From Chionis minor (lineage: Eukaryota; Chordata; Aves; Charadriiformes; Chionididae): a stretch of DNA of 64,000 bases. The DNA is taken from positions 26,074 to 90,073 of the forward strand of contig VZSF01000883.1 in NCBI GenBank assembly GCA_013398295.1, written 5' to 3'. Below the pieces are notes generated by a model. That model was given only the letters and a program-made list of their open reading frames with translations. It ran no database searches and had not been told where the DNA came from. Below, one piece after another: positions 45,459 through 59,039 of the stretch. The translations under genes and the position numbers were made by a program. Every line of letters starts with the position of its first letter. Within the stretch, counting starts at the first letter, position 1.

Positions 45459-48400
45459 CTGGAAGGGAAGGGGTACCAAACCATCAGGTCTCTGTGAGTT
45501 GACTGGGGCTTGCTTTTGCATAGAGAGTGTCCTGCCTGACCCCATAAGGACATCTCTGCACTGGGCAGGATGGGGAAAAATGACCAAAGAAACCCCTTTC
45601 TCAGCTGCTGCCTACAGCCCTGGCTTTATCCCACTGTGTGGGACTTGGCATGGCTTTTGTGTGACCCCCCGAGCTCAGGACAGGAAGGTGTCCAAGGGCA
45701 CGGAGGAGCTGGGGGTCAGGATGGGCTCCTACATGAAAGGCTATGGTTTGCAATGTGTCAGCGGAGGAGGACTGGTGGGAGGGTTACCCCACACCCAGAA
45801 AGGACCAGTTGACACACAAAATGTGGAAGAGAAGCCCATGTTTAGCCATGGTGAGAGGATTAGGTGACAAATTCACACCCCACCCCGCCCTTGCAGATGC
45901 AAGAGCAAAAGCTAGGGACGCTCGAAGATGAGAGACAACTCCAAAGTCAAGGTCTATCCCACAGCAAAGCCACCACGTGGCTGAGCAGCCACTTAGGCAG
46001 CGATGCCAAAGACACAGCTCACAAGTGCAGGGATCTCAGGGATCTCAAGGGTCCTCAGCCTGTAGGTCAAGGGACTGAACCAGCCCCTGTCCGCTGGCAT
46101 GCACTGAGCAGCCGGCAAACCCCAGGGTAACACTGCCGAGCGGTGCTGCCTGACAACCGATAGTACTGCTGGCAAGAGAGGCGTACACTTAGGCTCTGTC
46201 CATGGCAGTCGCCTTCCTATAGACCCCCCGGATCGCCCCAGTGTGACCTGTGCGCGCAGGATGCAGTCAGGAGTGGTTATATATAGGAGCAAGCTAGTGA
46301 CAGTCTAAACTTAGATGACTTGTGACATTTAGTACAGCCACCAGAGTGAAAAAGGGTTATTTCTGGACTAAATTTGAATAGAGTTTAAAGCTCCTGAGGC
46401 TCCTGGTCTCCCAGTCCCAGGTTCCCAGCAGCCCCGCTCTGATGCCAGATTTGTGCTGGGACCAGTGGTCAGGCACGGGGGAACCCACTGCAGTGGGAGT
46501 AAAAGCATCAGAGTGGCTAAAATCCCCCCCTGCACGGTGTCTCCCACGACTTTGATGCTAGTGAACCCAGCTCATCTCCTTGTGCAACTCTACAGTGAAG
46601 ACAGCAGGGAACCAGTTTTGCCCCCCCTTGCAACATCACTGTTGGGACAAAAGAAAAAAGTTCAGGATGAAAATAAAAGTGGATAAGCCCACCCCTTCAT
46701 CCACCCCCAACAAGGCAAACAGGAGTTTTCTTGCAGATGGCAGCTCCCTGGATCCCAGATGCACCCTATTGGTGAGGAGGATGGCTCTGCCCCACCATGC
46801 TGCCCAGGGGTGCTGGGGGGATGCCCAGAAAGGGGGCGACGGACATGCTGCTCAGCAACAGATGGCAGCACCAACCGGTCATACACCCCTGGTGGGGTGG
46901 CCTTGGAGGTGGCCAAGGGGACAGGCTGGTTGCTGGACCCCCAAGCCTGCCATGGCTGCCAGTCTCCCCTCCCTCCTTACCAAGGCAGACCTGCCCTGTC
47001 CCAGCAAAAAAGTTTTCCACAGTCACCTACTTATTAAAGCAACACTTTTTGTGTTTTTTTTATCTTTCCACAAGAACAGAGCTGGGTCAGCATCCTAGAC
47101 CCAGCACCATCCTAACTGCCCACACTAATGTAAAATGACCCCATGAACCATCGCCATGACTGGCACACATCCCTGGGTTTGGGTCCTTTTGCCATTTTGC
47201 CCCATGATGTTCTTATATTTGGGGTGTCTTTTTCTTGCTGCAGGACTCAAAGGCCCACACGGGTTGGGGCTCTTCTATTATAAGGGGATGACAGACAAGG
47301 GATAGGGAAGAAATTGATTAAATTGGGAATGATCTCGTCCCCCAGGAAATGACGCTGTACAAGGCACAGTAGAAGAGCATCCTTTGCCACAAAGATGTTG
47401 CAGCAATCCGAGGTCCGAGTGGAGACATCTGCAGTGACTAAGCCCTTCCACAACAATGAAACAAGCTGTAATCTATCCCAGGAATGCCCTCTGGCACCGA
47501 CTTGCAGGGACAGACATGGCAAAGCCATGGCATCTCCCTGGGCTGCTCTATGGTAATTAAGGGGAGGGGAGGATTCCCACTGGTGCAGGCAACCCTACAA
47601 TAACACAAGAGGGGCACAGGTCTTACCTCTGTAATAACAAATACAAGAGGCACAGCTACCTGGGCGAACCTAAAATAACAAACAAAGGGGACCAGGCAGT
47701 GAGGACTCGGTCAGAGAAACAGCACGGGGTGTCCAGTCCCCTGGACTTGTGGTGCAACGGGTGTTTGCTGCCGCTCAGCCTGCTCATGTGGTCAGCAGCT
47801 TCAGCCTCTGCAAACACCTTATTTCTCTGCTCCCTGCACGCTGGCTGCCAGCCAGAGCGAGCTGGGAGCTGGGGACTAACGTGGAGCCCTTTCAGCGAGG
47901 GGACATGGGAACCACAGGAGCCCAAGTACTCTGCAGAGGGAGCTGAGGGCTGGCATGGCACTGAGAGCTGCCCAGCTCCCAGCCCAAGTTCTTCTTGCAG
48001 GGCCGAAAAAACTCCTGGAACTGACCTCCTTCACCCTCCCCGGCACGCACGGGTCCCTGTTCAAGTAGCAGTATGACAAGGCACGGCTGTGGTGGGGCTC
48101 CTCCGCCTGCCACTCAGCAGTGGTGTCTAGTTTGAGTCTTTATTTCCCAGTGAGAACCCCATGGATGCCTTGGAGGGATCCCTTTCCTCCACCCTCTCAT
48201 GACTTTTAGCCTAATTTCCTCCAGCAACAAGGCTGAAGCGGTCCCTGCTCATGCACCCGACTAAGTGTTCCCTAATTGGATACTAACAAGCCAGTTTTGA
48301 CAAACTGCAGGGCAGAGGTCTCTGACACACAAACTCCTGACAAGCCCTGGGCAGCTGGTGACGGACCTTCCTGGTGCCAACACGAGAGGGAAAGACAGAG

Positions 48401-51311
48401 CTGGGGCAGGCAGCACCCACGCGGCCCCCCCTCCTTCGCCTCCTGGCTGGCTCATCCACATCAACCTGCACTCGCCTGCTGCAGCTGGGACCAGACACCC
48501 ACATCAGCATCTCCAGAGCCCCTGTGCCCACCTGCCCATCCTCACCCACCAGACCATTCCGACCTCATTCCGACCTCCGTCTGCCACCCTGGGCTGGCTC
48601 ATGGCAGGCAGCGTTGGCACCGCTGTGCGTCTGCTCCGGAGGAGACGCCGGCAGGAGCAACGCCCAATTTCCCCGAATGAGCCCTAATTGTGCCTGTCTG
48701 AGACTCAGGAAGGAGTCTGGAGTTCCTCCTCCCTCTCTGTCAGGATCTGGCCCGCTGCACAGCCCCTTCCCACCTACTCCCATCTGCCTTGCCAACCCAG
48801 CAATTGGGTTCCAGGCAGGCAGCTGCTGGCAGAGGTAGAGCGTGCTACATCTCCGTATTTCAGCTACGGGCACAAGGCATAGGCAGGAACACCCCACTCA
48901 CCATGTCCCCAGCCAGTGGGGACAGTGGGAAGCAGGAGGTGGGTGGTTCTCATGTCTCCATCCCTTCTCCCCACTCCTCAGGAGAAGGCGACTTCTCAGC
49001 AGAGGTCCTAGGCTTTCTGGCCATGCAGAAGGAGGACATTGCTGGCTAGCCTGGAGGTGATACCTGGGCTGTAGCCACCTCAAGGGGACGTTGACCCTAC
49101 AGCCAAGGCAGGTGACTGAACTCAACTCGGAGCCATCCTATGGCTTCGTGTCTGGTCCTACTGCCGCAGTGCCCATGGAGGATCCAGGGAAAGAGCAACA
49201 ACCATCTGAAGATGCTCCTGACACACGTCAGGCCTGACGGGCTGTGCGGTTGATGTTCTAATTCATGCAGGTTCCCATGAGCCCTGGGAGGCAGAAAATA
49301 CCCGTAGCAGAGCATGGGCTGTCTTCTGCCTCTGTGCTGAGGGCTTAGTGCCCTCTGTGTGCTCCAGGCTGGCCAGAGGGAGGTCCACAGCAGGAGCCAT
49401 TTCCAACCCTTTCACCCGGCCCCTACAAAAGGGACCTGGAGTAGCAAAATACCAGGCACAGTTTCTGGGAAGCTGCAAATCGCTCCCGTTCAGCTGCGTG
49501 CTGTCCTTGACACACATTGCCCAGAGCAGCCCGTGCACCTTCTTGAACCTGGGCCAAAACCCAGCCTGGGTGCTTCCCTGCTCCAGACGTTTTGGACACG
49601 TGTGAGGTCCCCACAGGGCGGGGGGGTGTGTTCACACGTGGGCGTGGGGCGTGTGGGAACACCACCTCCCTGCCTGCTGACATGACAGAGCAGAGCAGGA
49701 AGCTTTTTCCACATGGCTAGGAGGCCTGAACTTTCCTAACACATTTTCATGGCTTTCTGGCAGGAAGGTAGGAAAAGCATCTATTGACCGCTGCTACTAA
49801 TGATCTGTGCTTGTTACATCCACAGCCCACTGCTAGGGGACTTGCTGTCCTGTTCAAAATCCCCCAAAAAAGCCATATGCACCTAGGAAGGACAAGCACA
49901 ACCACAGCACAACCTTGCTAAACAGCCCTCTCAAATATTATCATGATTATTATTATTTACAGCATAAGAACAACATAATACACCACTTAAGCAGGAAGGT
50001 GTTGAAGAAAGACTGAAAGGGGATCTCAGTTAAACTTCTAGCATAGGAACGACAGCAAATGTCACTGGTGAAGACCTTGAGAAGTTGCCCAGTCCTTCCT
50101 CTGCCCCCAAACTGGGCCATCTCTGTTCAGAGGTACTCATTGCAAGATGGAAATTAGGGCTTTAATTACCCAGGGCTGAGAAATGCCTGGTTATGGAGCA
50201 GCAAGTGTCTCCCACTGAACATCACAGTGCAACACTGCACGTCTCCACTCTCCACTGCAGGAGGATTTACCCCCAGGATGAAGTGCCACCTCACAGTATG
50301 CCCATGAAGGGAATATCCTCAGCTGCAGGACATCACGACTGACCCCCCACCTTGCTTTTCCAATGGGCTCTTTGTGATTTTGGGCCCTGGTGGCAGCTGT
50401 CATTAGAGCACTCCAGTTTCTGTCCCATCGCTGCTTACAACAACATGTTTTCCAAACTCGGTTGGGTGATCTCTGATGCTGTTGAGGGATATTAATCTTT
50501 AACAGACACCTTGGCTTTCTTTTTGAGGGGAGGGATAACATTTTGGGACAAGACATCTAGGCAGCCAACACTGGTGACAGAGAAGGGAAAAGAATTATGG
50601 GAGATGCTGGTGGAGAGAGACAGGGATTTTTCTGCATTTCCCATTGATCAGGACCCCGAAGCACTAATCAGAACCAGATCCAGACACTCGCTCTGAGCTT
50701 CACCCCTAACAACAGCTCCCCAGCACCAACAGCTGCAGGCTCCTGTCTACGGTGGATCCATTAACTGCCCGGCTCCATGCCAGTTTCTTATATCTTCCTG
50801 CTGGACTTTTCACACACATGCAGGCAGAGGCAACGATTGCTGAAATCAGTGCTTGCCTTCTTCCCTGTACCTGCTGGCGGGATGGGATCCTCCCATTTCT
50901 CCTTCCTCCCCCATCCTTTATGGTACTGGTTCTTGCTGGGCAACACAAAGCGGCTTCCCTGGGCTCCCTGTGGCTGGGAGAGGAGGAATGTCGGTGCTGT
51001 CCCTGAAAACAGTTTCTGCACTTCCAAATCACGTTAGAGATGTCACTATTTTTCTTCAGATTGGATCTTACACAGGAAGCCTGTGCTCACGTCTCTGGCT
51101 GGTAAAAACCCTCATCATGCATTTCCCCCAGCTGCCCTCCCCACTTGTCCCCACTCCAGAGGAAGGGACATGCCTGACCTACACCAAAACCTCCTGGGAT
51201 GGGCAGGCAAGTTCCTCCCCAGCCTGAACTTCCACCTGTGACCATGATGGGAAAATCAAAATCCCTCCCTCCTGGTCAGCACACTGGGACAGCCGCTGTG
51301 TTTGCATTCCC

Positions 51312-51393
51312 GAAATGCAGGCAGGGAAGGATAATGCAGGCAGGGAAGGGATAATGCAGGCAGGGAAGGGATAATGCAGGCAGGGAAGGGATG
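51312..51393. repeat. 20-bp minisatellite, about 4 copies
   Basis: Tandem units of ATAATGCAGGCAGGGAAGGG, nearly identical; the first copy is one G short. It lies in IGFBP5 intron 1. High similarity between copies suggests recent expansion or a length polymorphism. Confidence 0.93.
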
Positions 51394-54300
51394 CAGAGTG
51401 AGGAGGGTCATCTCATCTCGCGCCCTTTGGCAGCTGGAAAGCACAACTGAGCAAAAGCATTCCTGAGCTCCCCGAAGGCCACCGGGATCAGCCCAGACTG
51501 AAGGGAGCTTTCACCGCCCTAACGAAGAACAGCTCGTTTATGTTCCTCTCGCAGGTGCAACCCCCCAGCCTGGCAGTGAACGACCCCCAGCCCCTCAGCA
51601 CAGCCCCACGGGGGTGGGCAGCAGAGCCGGCTCTGGCGCAATGCCCGGGGCTGGGTCACTGCTCCGGACCACCGCCCCGGTGAAGTCAGGCAGTGATCTC
51701 AGGCGGCCGCCCAGCCCGAGGATGTCTGGCACCCACCGGAGGAGAAGCAGCCAGGGCCAGGGATGCAGGCTCCGGCCGGTCCCTCTGCTAGCCCAGGGCG
51801 TTGGCTGCCAGAGACCCAGCTGCTATCTGCCTTGGACTTTTGACGAACTTTTGTGCTTTGGTGGGGACTCAACAGCAGGCCGGCACGGCCGGTCTGGTGG
51901 GGACTGGCGAGGGAACATGCTGGCGATGCTTGCAGGCGATGAGAGACTGGGAGGAGACACCAACCACACGCCGCGAATGACAGAAAAACAGCGGCTCTGC
52001 TTGGACTGCCACCCCACCTCCCCCAAGTCCCAGCAACGCGCAACAGGCATTTACGACAGATCTGTGTCAAATAACACCCATCCGCTAGCACAGAGGTGTT
52101 GGGGCTTCGCTGGATGGCTCAACTCCATGTCTAAGTCATTGCAGACATGCTGCACCCTCCAAATGGTGACCAGCCCCATCATTTGGCTTGGGCGCTGCAT
52201 TTTAGGGTGGAACGACATGTCTCTGGAGGCTCCATTCTCTCCTCCTGTGACTCCAACGGTCTCACTTAGGTCTCCAAACATCTGAAGCTGAGAAAGATAA
52301 ATCCCACCACTCCTCCAGGTCTGGTTCCCTTGCAGCCTGTGGTGCAGCTCTCATGGGTGGCAGTGCCAAACTATTTTACAGGCACAGGAGCAGTGGTAAG
52401 AAAGCCCAGACCCTGTTTCCTTCACTGGGAATTAGGTATTGCAATGTCTGCCAGAGGCAGCAAATTGCCTCTGTTATTTGCAGCGTGGAAGGAAGTCTTC
52501 AGCAGTCAAAGCATGATGGAGCACCCACAAAAACACCCATTCTCCTCCACCATTCCCAGTTCCATACCAAAGACGTAGGATCAGAGTCCAAATAGTCCAT
52601 GGCCCAAAAGCCACCTAAGTTTTTGGAAGAGCTCTCTAGGGTATCCCAGTACCTTAAATCCCTGTGACAGCACAGTGAAATTGCTGGGACATCACTCTGT
52701 TGTCCCACAGAGACACCTTTAAACAGAAGGATATGGATCAGTGAGACAAAGCTCGGAGAACAGATGGAAAAGTAGCCAGAGGGCTGGAAGGACTCAACCC
52801 TAGGTTAAGACTTATCTCCATTTTATTAAGCCAAGGCCCAGTAGGATGCTTGGGAACAGCTCAGGAATACCTGAAGAGGCTTAGAGAGCGCGGATGGATG
52901 ACAGAGGGATGTGCTACACTGTGGCCTTTTTTTTTTTTTTTAAAGTTATTGTTTGGGCTTTGCTGAACTAGCCTGGAAGACCAGCTCTTTCTCAGGAGAT
53001 TTTTGTCTCCTCAGCAGAAACCTGCGGATGCAGATTCTGCTGCCTCAGCCAGGGCTCACCTGCAGAGCGTGAATATCAGGTGCTTGGGCTGCCCCCAGGT
53101 TCACATAGGATTCATGGGAAAGGGAGATCATTGTCCTGATGACCTCGGTGTCCTCATACAGAGCTGGATGGGGGAGAGATGCAGCTCAGCATGTGGGAAA
53201 GGAGCTCTCAAGGGAACCAGCTCATGTTTTGGTCTGCTCTGGAAGCACGGGGCCTATCTGTAGGAACGGATCTCTGGGTCAGCACCACTTCTCCGCAGTG
53301 CCAGCAAGTGCCGCGGAGGCGGGAGAGGTACAGCTATGGAAACTTAAACTGTAAGGAAGGTTCTGTGTTGCTGTGTGCCAAATGATACTTTTCCTGAGCT
53401 GCCCTTCCTTGCTGCAGCCACAACATAAAACTCCCTGGGAGCAACTCTCTAGAGCAAGGAGAACAGCAGGTTTAGAGATGGGGAGCTCCATGATGTAAGC
53501 TCCTTCCCTACGTGTTGCTAGTGGTTAGTTCAGCAGGCTCCAAGCATCTATGCTGTGCTGGAAGAGCCAAGCTTGGGCATTAGCTGGGCTGGTTCTGACC
53601 TGGGATGTACAAGCAAGGACTGGGCCTCACTGTTGTCTTTGACCTCTTTCTCTCCAGAGAGCTCCTAAATCTGGCTACGATGCGTTCCCAACAGAGGCTT
53701 GGGAGCTAGCAATACATATACAGGACCACCAGGTCCAGGTGAAGGTCTGGGCCTGTGGCAGACAGGCAGTGTGGCCAGAGACTTGGGGTTCTCAGCAACA
53801 ACTATTTCAGTGCAAAAAGGAACTCAAAATGTGTAACAAGTAAAAGAGTTGGGAAACTTTCCAGAGTTTCTCCCTCCGGTAAGATGATGAACAAACATCC
53901 ATCCATTACAACTAAATGATGCTGACGTGAGCCATCTTGCAAAATTGCAGGCACTCTGTTTCTAAGATAGCTGCTTGTATCAGCCTGACATTTCCTGAAC
54001 AAAGTTATCTTCCAGGGAACTAAACTGGCAAGTGGAGGGGAAGGAAGTATTTCAGGATTAGATTTACATCAAGAAGCTCCTGTTGCTGATACACTGATGA
54101 TAGGAAGATAAAACATATTTCCTTCACATCATCTGGAGACTACAGATGTTCCCCATTCCGTATGCTGAAACTGCAGAAGCAGCTGAGAGCTGAATTGAAG
54201 AATGACCCAGAGAAATCTAAATAAATCATCTTTCAATATCATAGTGACCAAGACATATTTTTCCTTCCTGGAAAGGATGAAATCATTCAGTCTTTCTTAG

Positions 54301-55609
54301 TCTTGCTCTTTTCCAACAAAGCCACCCTAGTGGCAGATCTCATTGGTTGTTATAAAGGAGGCAAAACCCCCACCAGTCTGCCAAGGAACTAAGAGCAAAA
54401 AGAGCAAAGAAGGAAAACTCAGGGAAGAAAATTGCATGACAGCCTGCCTAACTGACAGTAAAGGTGAGGAAAATCTAAAGTAGCTCCTGACGAGCATTGT
54501 TTTTTTACCAGCAGTTTCTCCAGAGGCTGTTTCTGTGGCAAAAAGATAGGAAAACCCTTCGTAGAAAACAAACATATTTTCAGGTCTTCTGAATGAAAAC
54601 AAAAGGGTGTGAACTGCTCATCTGGCCACCAGGTGGGAAGGGAACACCTGAAAAAAATCTCACTATGTCTTTAGGAATGAAGGAGGTGTGATGGGTTGGA
54701 AGAGAAGCCCAATAGCATCCATCAAACTATCATCATTGTATGAGAAAGAAGGGGACAAGGATGACCTTTTCAGATGGAGTTAGCTCAACAGCGGTGGTGG
54801 AGGAAATGTCACTAGGGAGGAAGAGTAGGTAGCTTTGCCCCCTTGGACTATGTGGGCCTGTCTCCAAAACTCAGATGTCAAGAAACCTGGACTCGAAAGC
54901 AAGATGCTGCCAGGATGCTGATACTATTTTGATCACTGAAACCCAAATGTGACAAATCATAGTACAACTAGATGCTAAGAAGGCCTTAGAAAGAGAACCA
55001 TAACCAGGAAGAGTGCTGCTGATGGCCATCAAAAGCTGGGATGTCACTGTGGATATTGTAGCATTTTATCCTGAGAACAATGTGCAATTAAGAGGAAACC
55101 TCTATATTAAAGGAGATGATCCCAAGAAGAGGAATTCCTACTAGAGATGTAGCCACTACAGTTTATGTGAAGCTCTCTGGGCTGCTTATGGATGAAGGTG
55201 GCTTTTGCCTTTTAGTCAGGGTTTTGAATCTGATTTAGTTTCATACCAAGCAGAAGCTTTTACCAGCTGGCCTACTGGACTGAATCTGGGGTAGGCTGCT
55301 CCCATTGCAGGCTCGTGGTCTTCATCACAAGATCCATCCTCACTTATGTTCTTGAGGGACTCTGTCAGCCTCAACAGCAGCCAGTAACTGGAAATGCCAA
55401 AAAAGCCAAACCCTTTGCCCACCCCAGAGAGAGGTTAAGGCACATCAGGTGGAATCTGGAGATGCAGGCAGATGTGTCAGGTGCTGGACGAGAACTGGTC
55501 CAGCACCACAAGTATTTCAGGTGTGCAGCTATGATTGCAACCTCCAGCCTAGCCTGGATTAATTTCTAGGCCTTTAGCCTGACTTTCACAGCTCTGCCTT
55601 AAACCAGAT

Positions 55610-55800
55610 GGAAAAGATCTGTGAGATCATCCATTGCTCATCTTTGTGTCAGCACCAGATGACACATCATCACATGTACTGTCCGACCTGACTTTTATGA
55701 GCTGCAAGTGATGAGATTTCCACCTCTGCCCTCAGGACTCCCTTCTCCTTTCTTAATGGCTCCTTCTCTCAGAAAGCCTTTGCCTGGAGTAGGCCTGGCT
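55610..55800 (-). repeat. Possible old CR1/L3-type LINE remnant
   Basis: GAAAAGATCTGTGAGATCAT, then GTGATGAGATTTCCACCTCT and CCTTTCTTAATGGC, follow the order of older CR1/L3 3' ends read on the complementary strand. Very diverged; assignment is tentative. Confidence 0.35.
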
Positions 55801-56437
55801 GTTCTTTAATCCCTCATTCCACATAAGTAGTACCACAAGAAAAGTACCAGAAGTTTGATATTCACACTCTGACAATATTGATAAGCAGAAAACTAGCCCA
55901 AACTTGATCCTAATCAATGACTCTTGCCTCTCCTAGCCATTTCCCTCCTTGCACTGTACCGTTGCATACAACTAGCCAATTCCCTTTGGTCCAACGCGAT
56001 GCAAAGATGCTTTGCAATGCTAAAAAAATATCATGGGTCGCTTGATGGAGCAAAGGGTGCAGACCTCCATTTTGGGGACTGGAACTCCAAGAAAGACAAC
56101 TGATCATGCTTTACTGCAGGTCCGGAGCCTGTCTGGAATGATAAAATCCCTGTAGCACTTTGTTGTTTTTCCTGCAACCTCAAGCCACCTCTGCTATTAC
56201 AAAACCAAATAACTGAACACTGACCTGGTTATGAAATAATGCAGTAAATTTCACCCGTTTCTGCTATTTCTTCAGGAAAATGGGAGTCGCAAGTGAAAGC
56301 AAAGTGACGGTATGTTGCTTTGTGTTTAGACATTATTAAGATGCATTAAGACATACATGTGGCTGTGGCAGCACCATAATTTACCACTGGACAGGTATAA
56401 GACATGCAGTCCCTCCCTAATAAAACTTTTTTTCTTT

Positions 56438-56830
56438 TCCAGCATCTCTGTTAAATTGAAAAGTGAAAGCCAGGTTCCATAGTTGTTCCCTGGCTTATTT
56501 AATTACCAGATTTTCATCATTAGTCCAACGCATAACATCTGATTTCTTAAGCACGAACAATAAATGGGTCTGTTGATTTAATTGTCTTCCGCGGATGAAT
56601 CCCATCTGAATTTGGACAAAGAAAATATTTCTACTACTTTTCTACAAAAAGAATTATGACTATGGGCCAACTTTGCCCCCAGAGTTACCTTTAAGATACA
56701 TTCCCTCCCTTGTTTAGCTAGCAGATCATTTCCTTAATTATCTGTCAGGATTACCTTCTTGCCCTTAAATAGCAACCAGACCAGTTATCTCCATCAACAT
56801 AACCATTATCTCCATCAGTGAGCCAGCTGT
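56438..56830. promoter_or_regulatory. AT-rich putative noncoding regulatory block with GATA-type sites
   Basis: The left part has homeodomain-type cores (TTTAATTACC, TTGATTTAATTG) without repeat character. The right part has three TTATCT hexamers (AGATAA on the other strand) in one orientation at 56738, 56785 and 56806. The last two lie in the 12-mer TTATCTCCATCA, repeated exactly 21 bp apart. Location is IGFBP5 intron 1. Function is inferred only from site clustering. Confidence 0.35.
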
Positions 56831-59039
56831 GTCCATCCAACAAGCAAACAAACCAAACTGCAATAACAGCCCTCAAGGCAGGCAGCTGCTAAGAGCTTCC
56901 CAATCCTACTGAAGCCAACAGTGTCTTCGGCTTTGGCCTCACAGTCCTTCGAGGATGAGGACAGAGGTAGCTGGCTCCCACGAAGGGGATTAGGTGCCTG
57001 AAAGCCTGGGATGCTCCAGGCCTAGCAAGAAGGTTGTTAGCGTCTTGCAGGATCAAGCCCTGCCAGGTTAATAGGGAACGATATGCCAGTTTGCTGGGGG
57101 TGGGTACTGACACTGCATTTCCACATTCCCTGTGAAAGAGGCAGTACCAAAAGGGTGGAGGGAAAAATCACGGGAATGTCAGAGGGGTCTGAAGAATGAG
57201 GGCAATAGTGAGAGCAAGGCTTTATGCAAACTACACACAAGAAGTGCCCACTGACTCCACAGGCATAAATTTAAGATGCCTTCTCAAGGTTTAGCAGGTT
57301 GACCAGAGCCTCCCTACAGCCAGGGAGGCTTTGGACCTTCCCGTAGGCATCGCTTAAGGCAGGTGTGATCTGCCAGCCAGAAGCTGATGGTTAAAAGACA
57401 TGGACTGATGGGCAGCTAGCGCACTTGTCCTGGAAACATCATAAACAGACAGGATATCCATCAAAACATGCTGAGAAAGGGCTTTGAGAGCAAATTTGCC
57501 CACATGAAACAACCGAGAGTCCCTAATTTCTGCAAACACATTACGCTGGCTTCCGCTGAGAAAAACTGTAAGCCGTGGATTAACATAAACACGAAGGGGT
57601 CTGTGACCCACAGGCAAGCCTGTACATCACCCCAGAGACACCCAGCATGGGGGCTCTCGCTAAATGGGCCTGGGGGGTCCAGGTCTTAGAGGACTGCAGC
57701 ACACGGTTCCCTCCTCTCCTTGCCAGCAGAGCCTCCTCGTGCTTTTGGTTACACCTGTCCTGAGGATAAACAGATAATATCTACTTTTTTACCTGTAAAA
57801 AATCTCATTACAAATGACTAGGTGGTTATTATGCTGTCTGCCAGTGAGTTCACACAGGCCAAACTCTTTGGATCATCTTTGACCTCTGCACGCACCATGT
57901 CTTCAAGTCCTGCTGCTTCCTCCTCCTCAGCGCTGGAGGTTGTTTCTCCCAGCCTCAGCTTGCCACATTTCAGCAAATTTGCCATCTTTTCCTGATTCAG
58001 TTCTTCTTTCCCACTTTCCCGAAGGCCAGTTGTTGCTGCCTGGGCAAAGAGACATTTGCGACATCCCAGCGCACTCAGTGCCCTAGTGCTGTCTTCTTGA
58101 CTGATGCCACCAGGCCACCACTGCTCCCCGCATGTGTCCTCCAGCCCTGCCATGTGGCAGGAGGATGAGCTGCCCTCTGCAAGCCACAACCTATCTGCAC
58201 CTTTACTGGGATATCTCTCGGGGTGTTCAACTAATGTAGCACTTAGTCCATCCAGAAAATACAACCCACCTCCGAACACAGGGGGGTGGAGTTTGGATCC
58301 ACACAGCTGGCTGGGAGGAATATCTTGCCTCTATCTCCTTCCTTGCCTCCCCTTGTTTGATATGCTCACCTGCTGCACCTCATTTCTCAGCCCTCCTCAG
58401 TGGGAAGACAGAGTAAGCCAGTCTATACACCAGTATCTGATCTTGGTGGCAAAATACTGATGGGCCAGTCATAAGCAGAACCACTGCACCTAAGAGCGGT
58501 TTGTGTGTGCTGCCTGGAAACCGTTCTGCCCCCAGAGACAAAAATGCCCCCTGTGTGTGTTTGCACACATTAAATGTTCGTGCAGGCGTGCGTGGGCATG
58601 CGAACACAGGTACACGTGTGCGTATGCTCACAGGCGTTATCTTCCTTGTGCATATTAATCCCACTGCTCTGCAGCCCACATCGAGAGGCAGGTGTGCTCC
58701 AGCCAAATTCTGCTTTTATTTACGTCCGACCTTGAATTTGCACTACTAAGTGCTTGGTAGAAAGTTAGGCAGGATTTGCTGTGCCATGGGCCCTTTTATC
58801 TCCACTGTGACTTAGCACAGGTGAAATGAGCTGTGACAGTTCTTAGTGGCTCGCGCTGCCGGGCAGAGGAGGACAAGCCCCAGAGGGACTGAGGTTCCCA
58901 CCCCTCTTCCCAGACTGCTCCCAGGCTTCCCAGTTTGGGTGAAGAGTGCTGGGAACCGCCACCCCTATAACACCTCCCACAGCTGCTTCTACGTCTGCGA
59001 CGCCTTTCGATCCAGCCTGGGTAAAACTTCCAGCGGACG

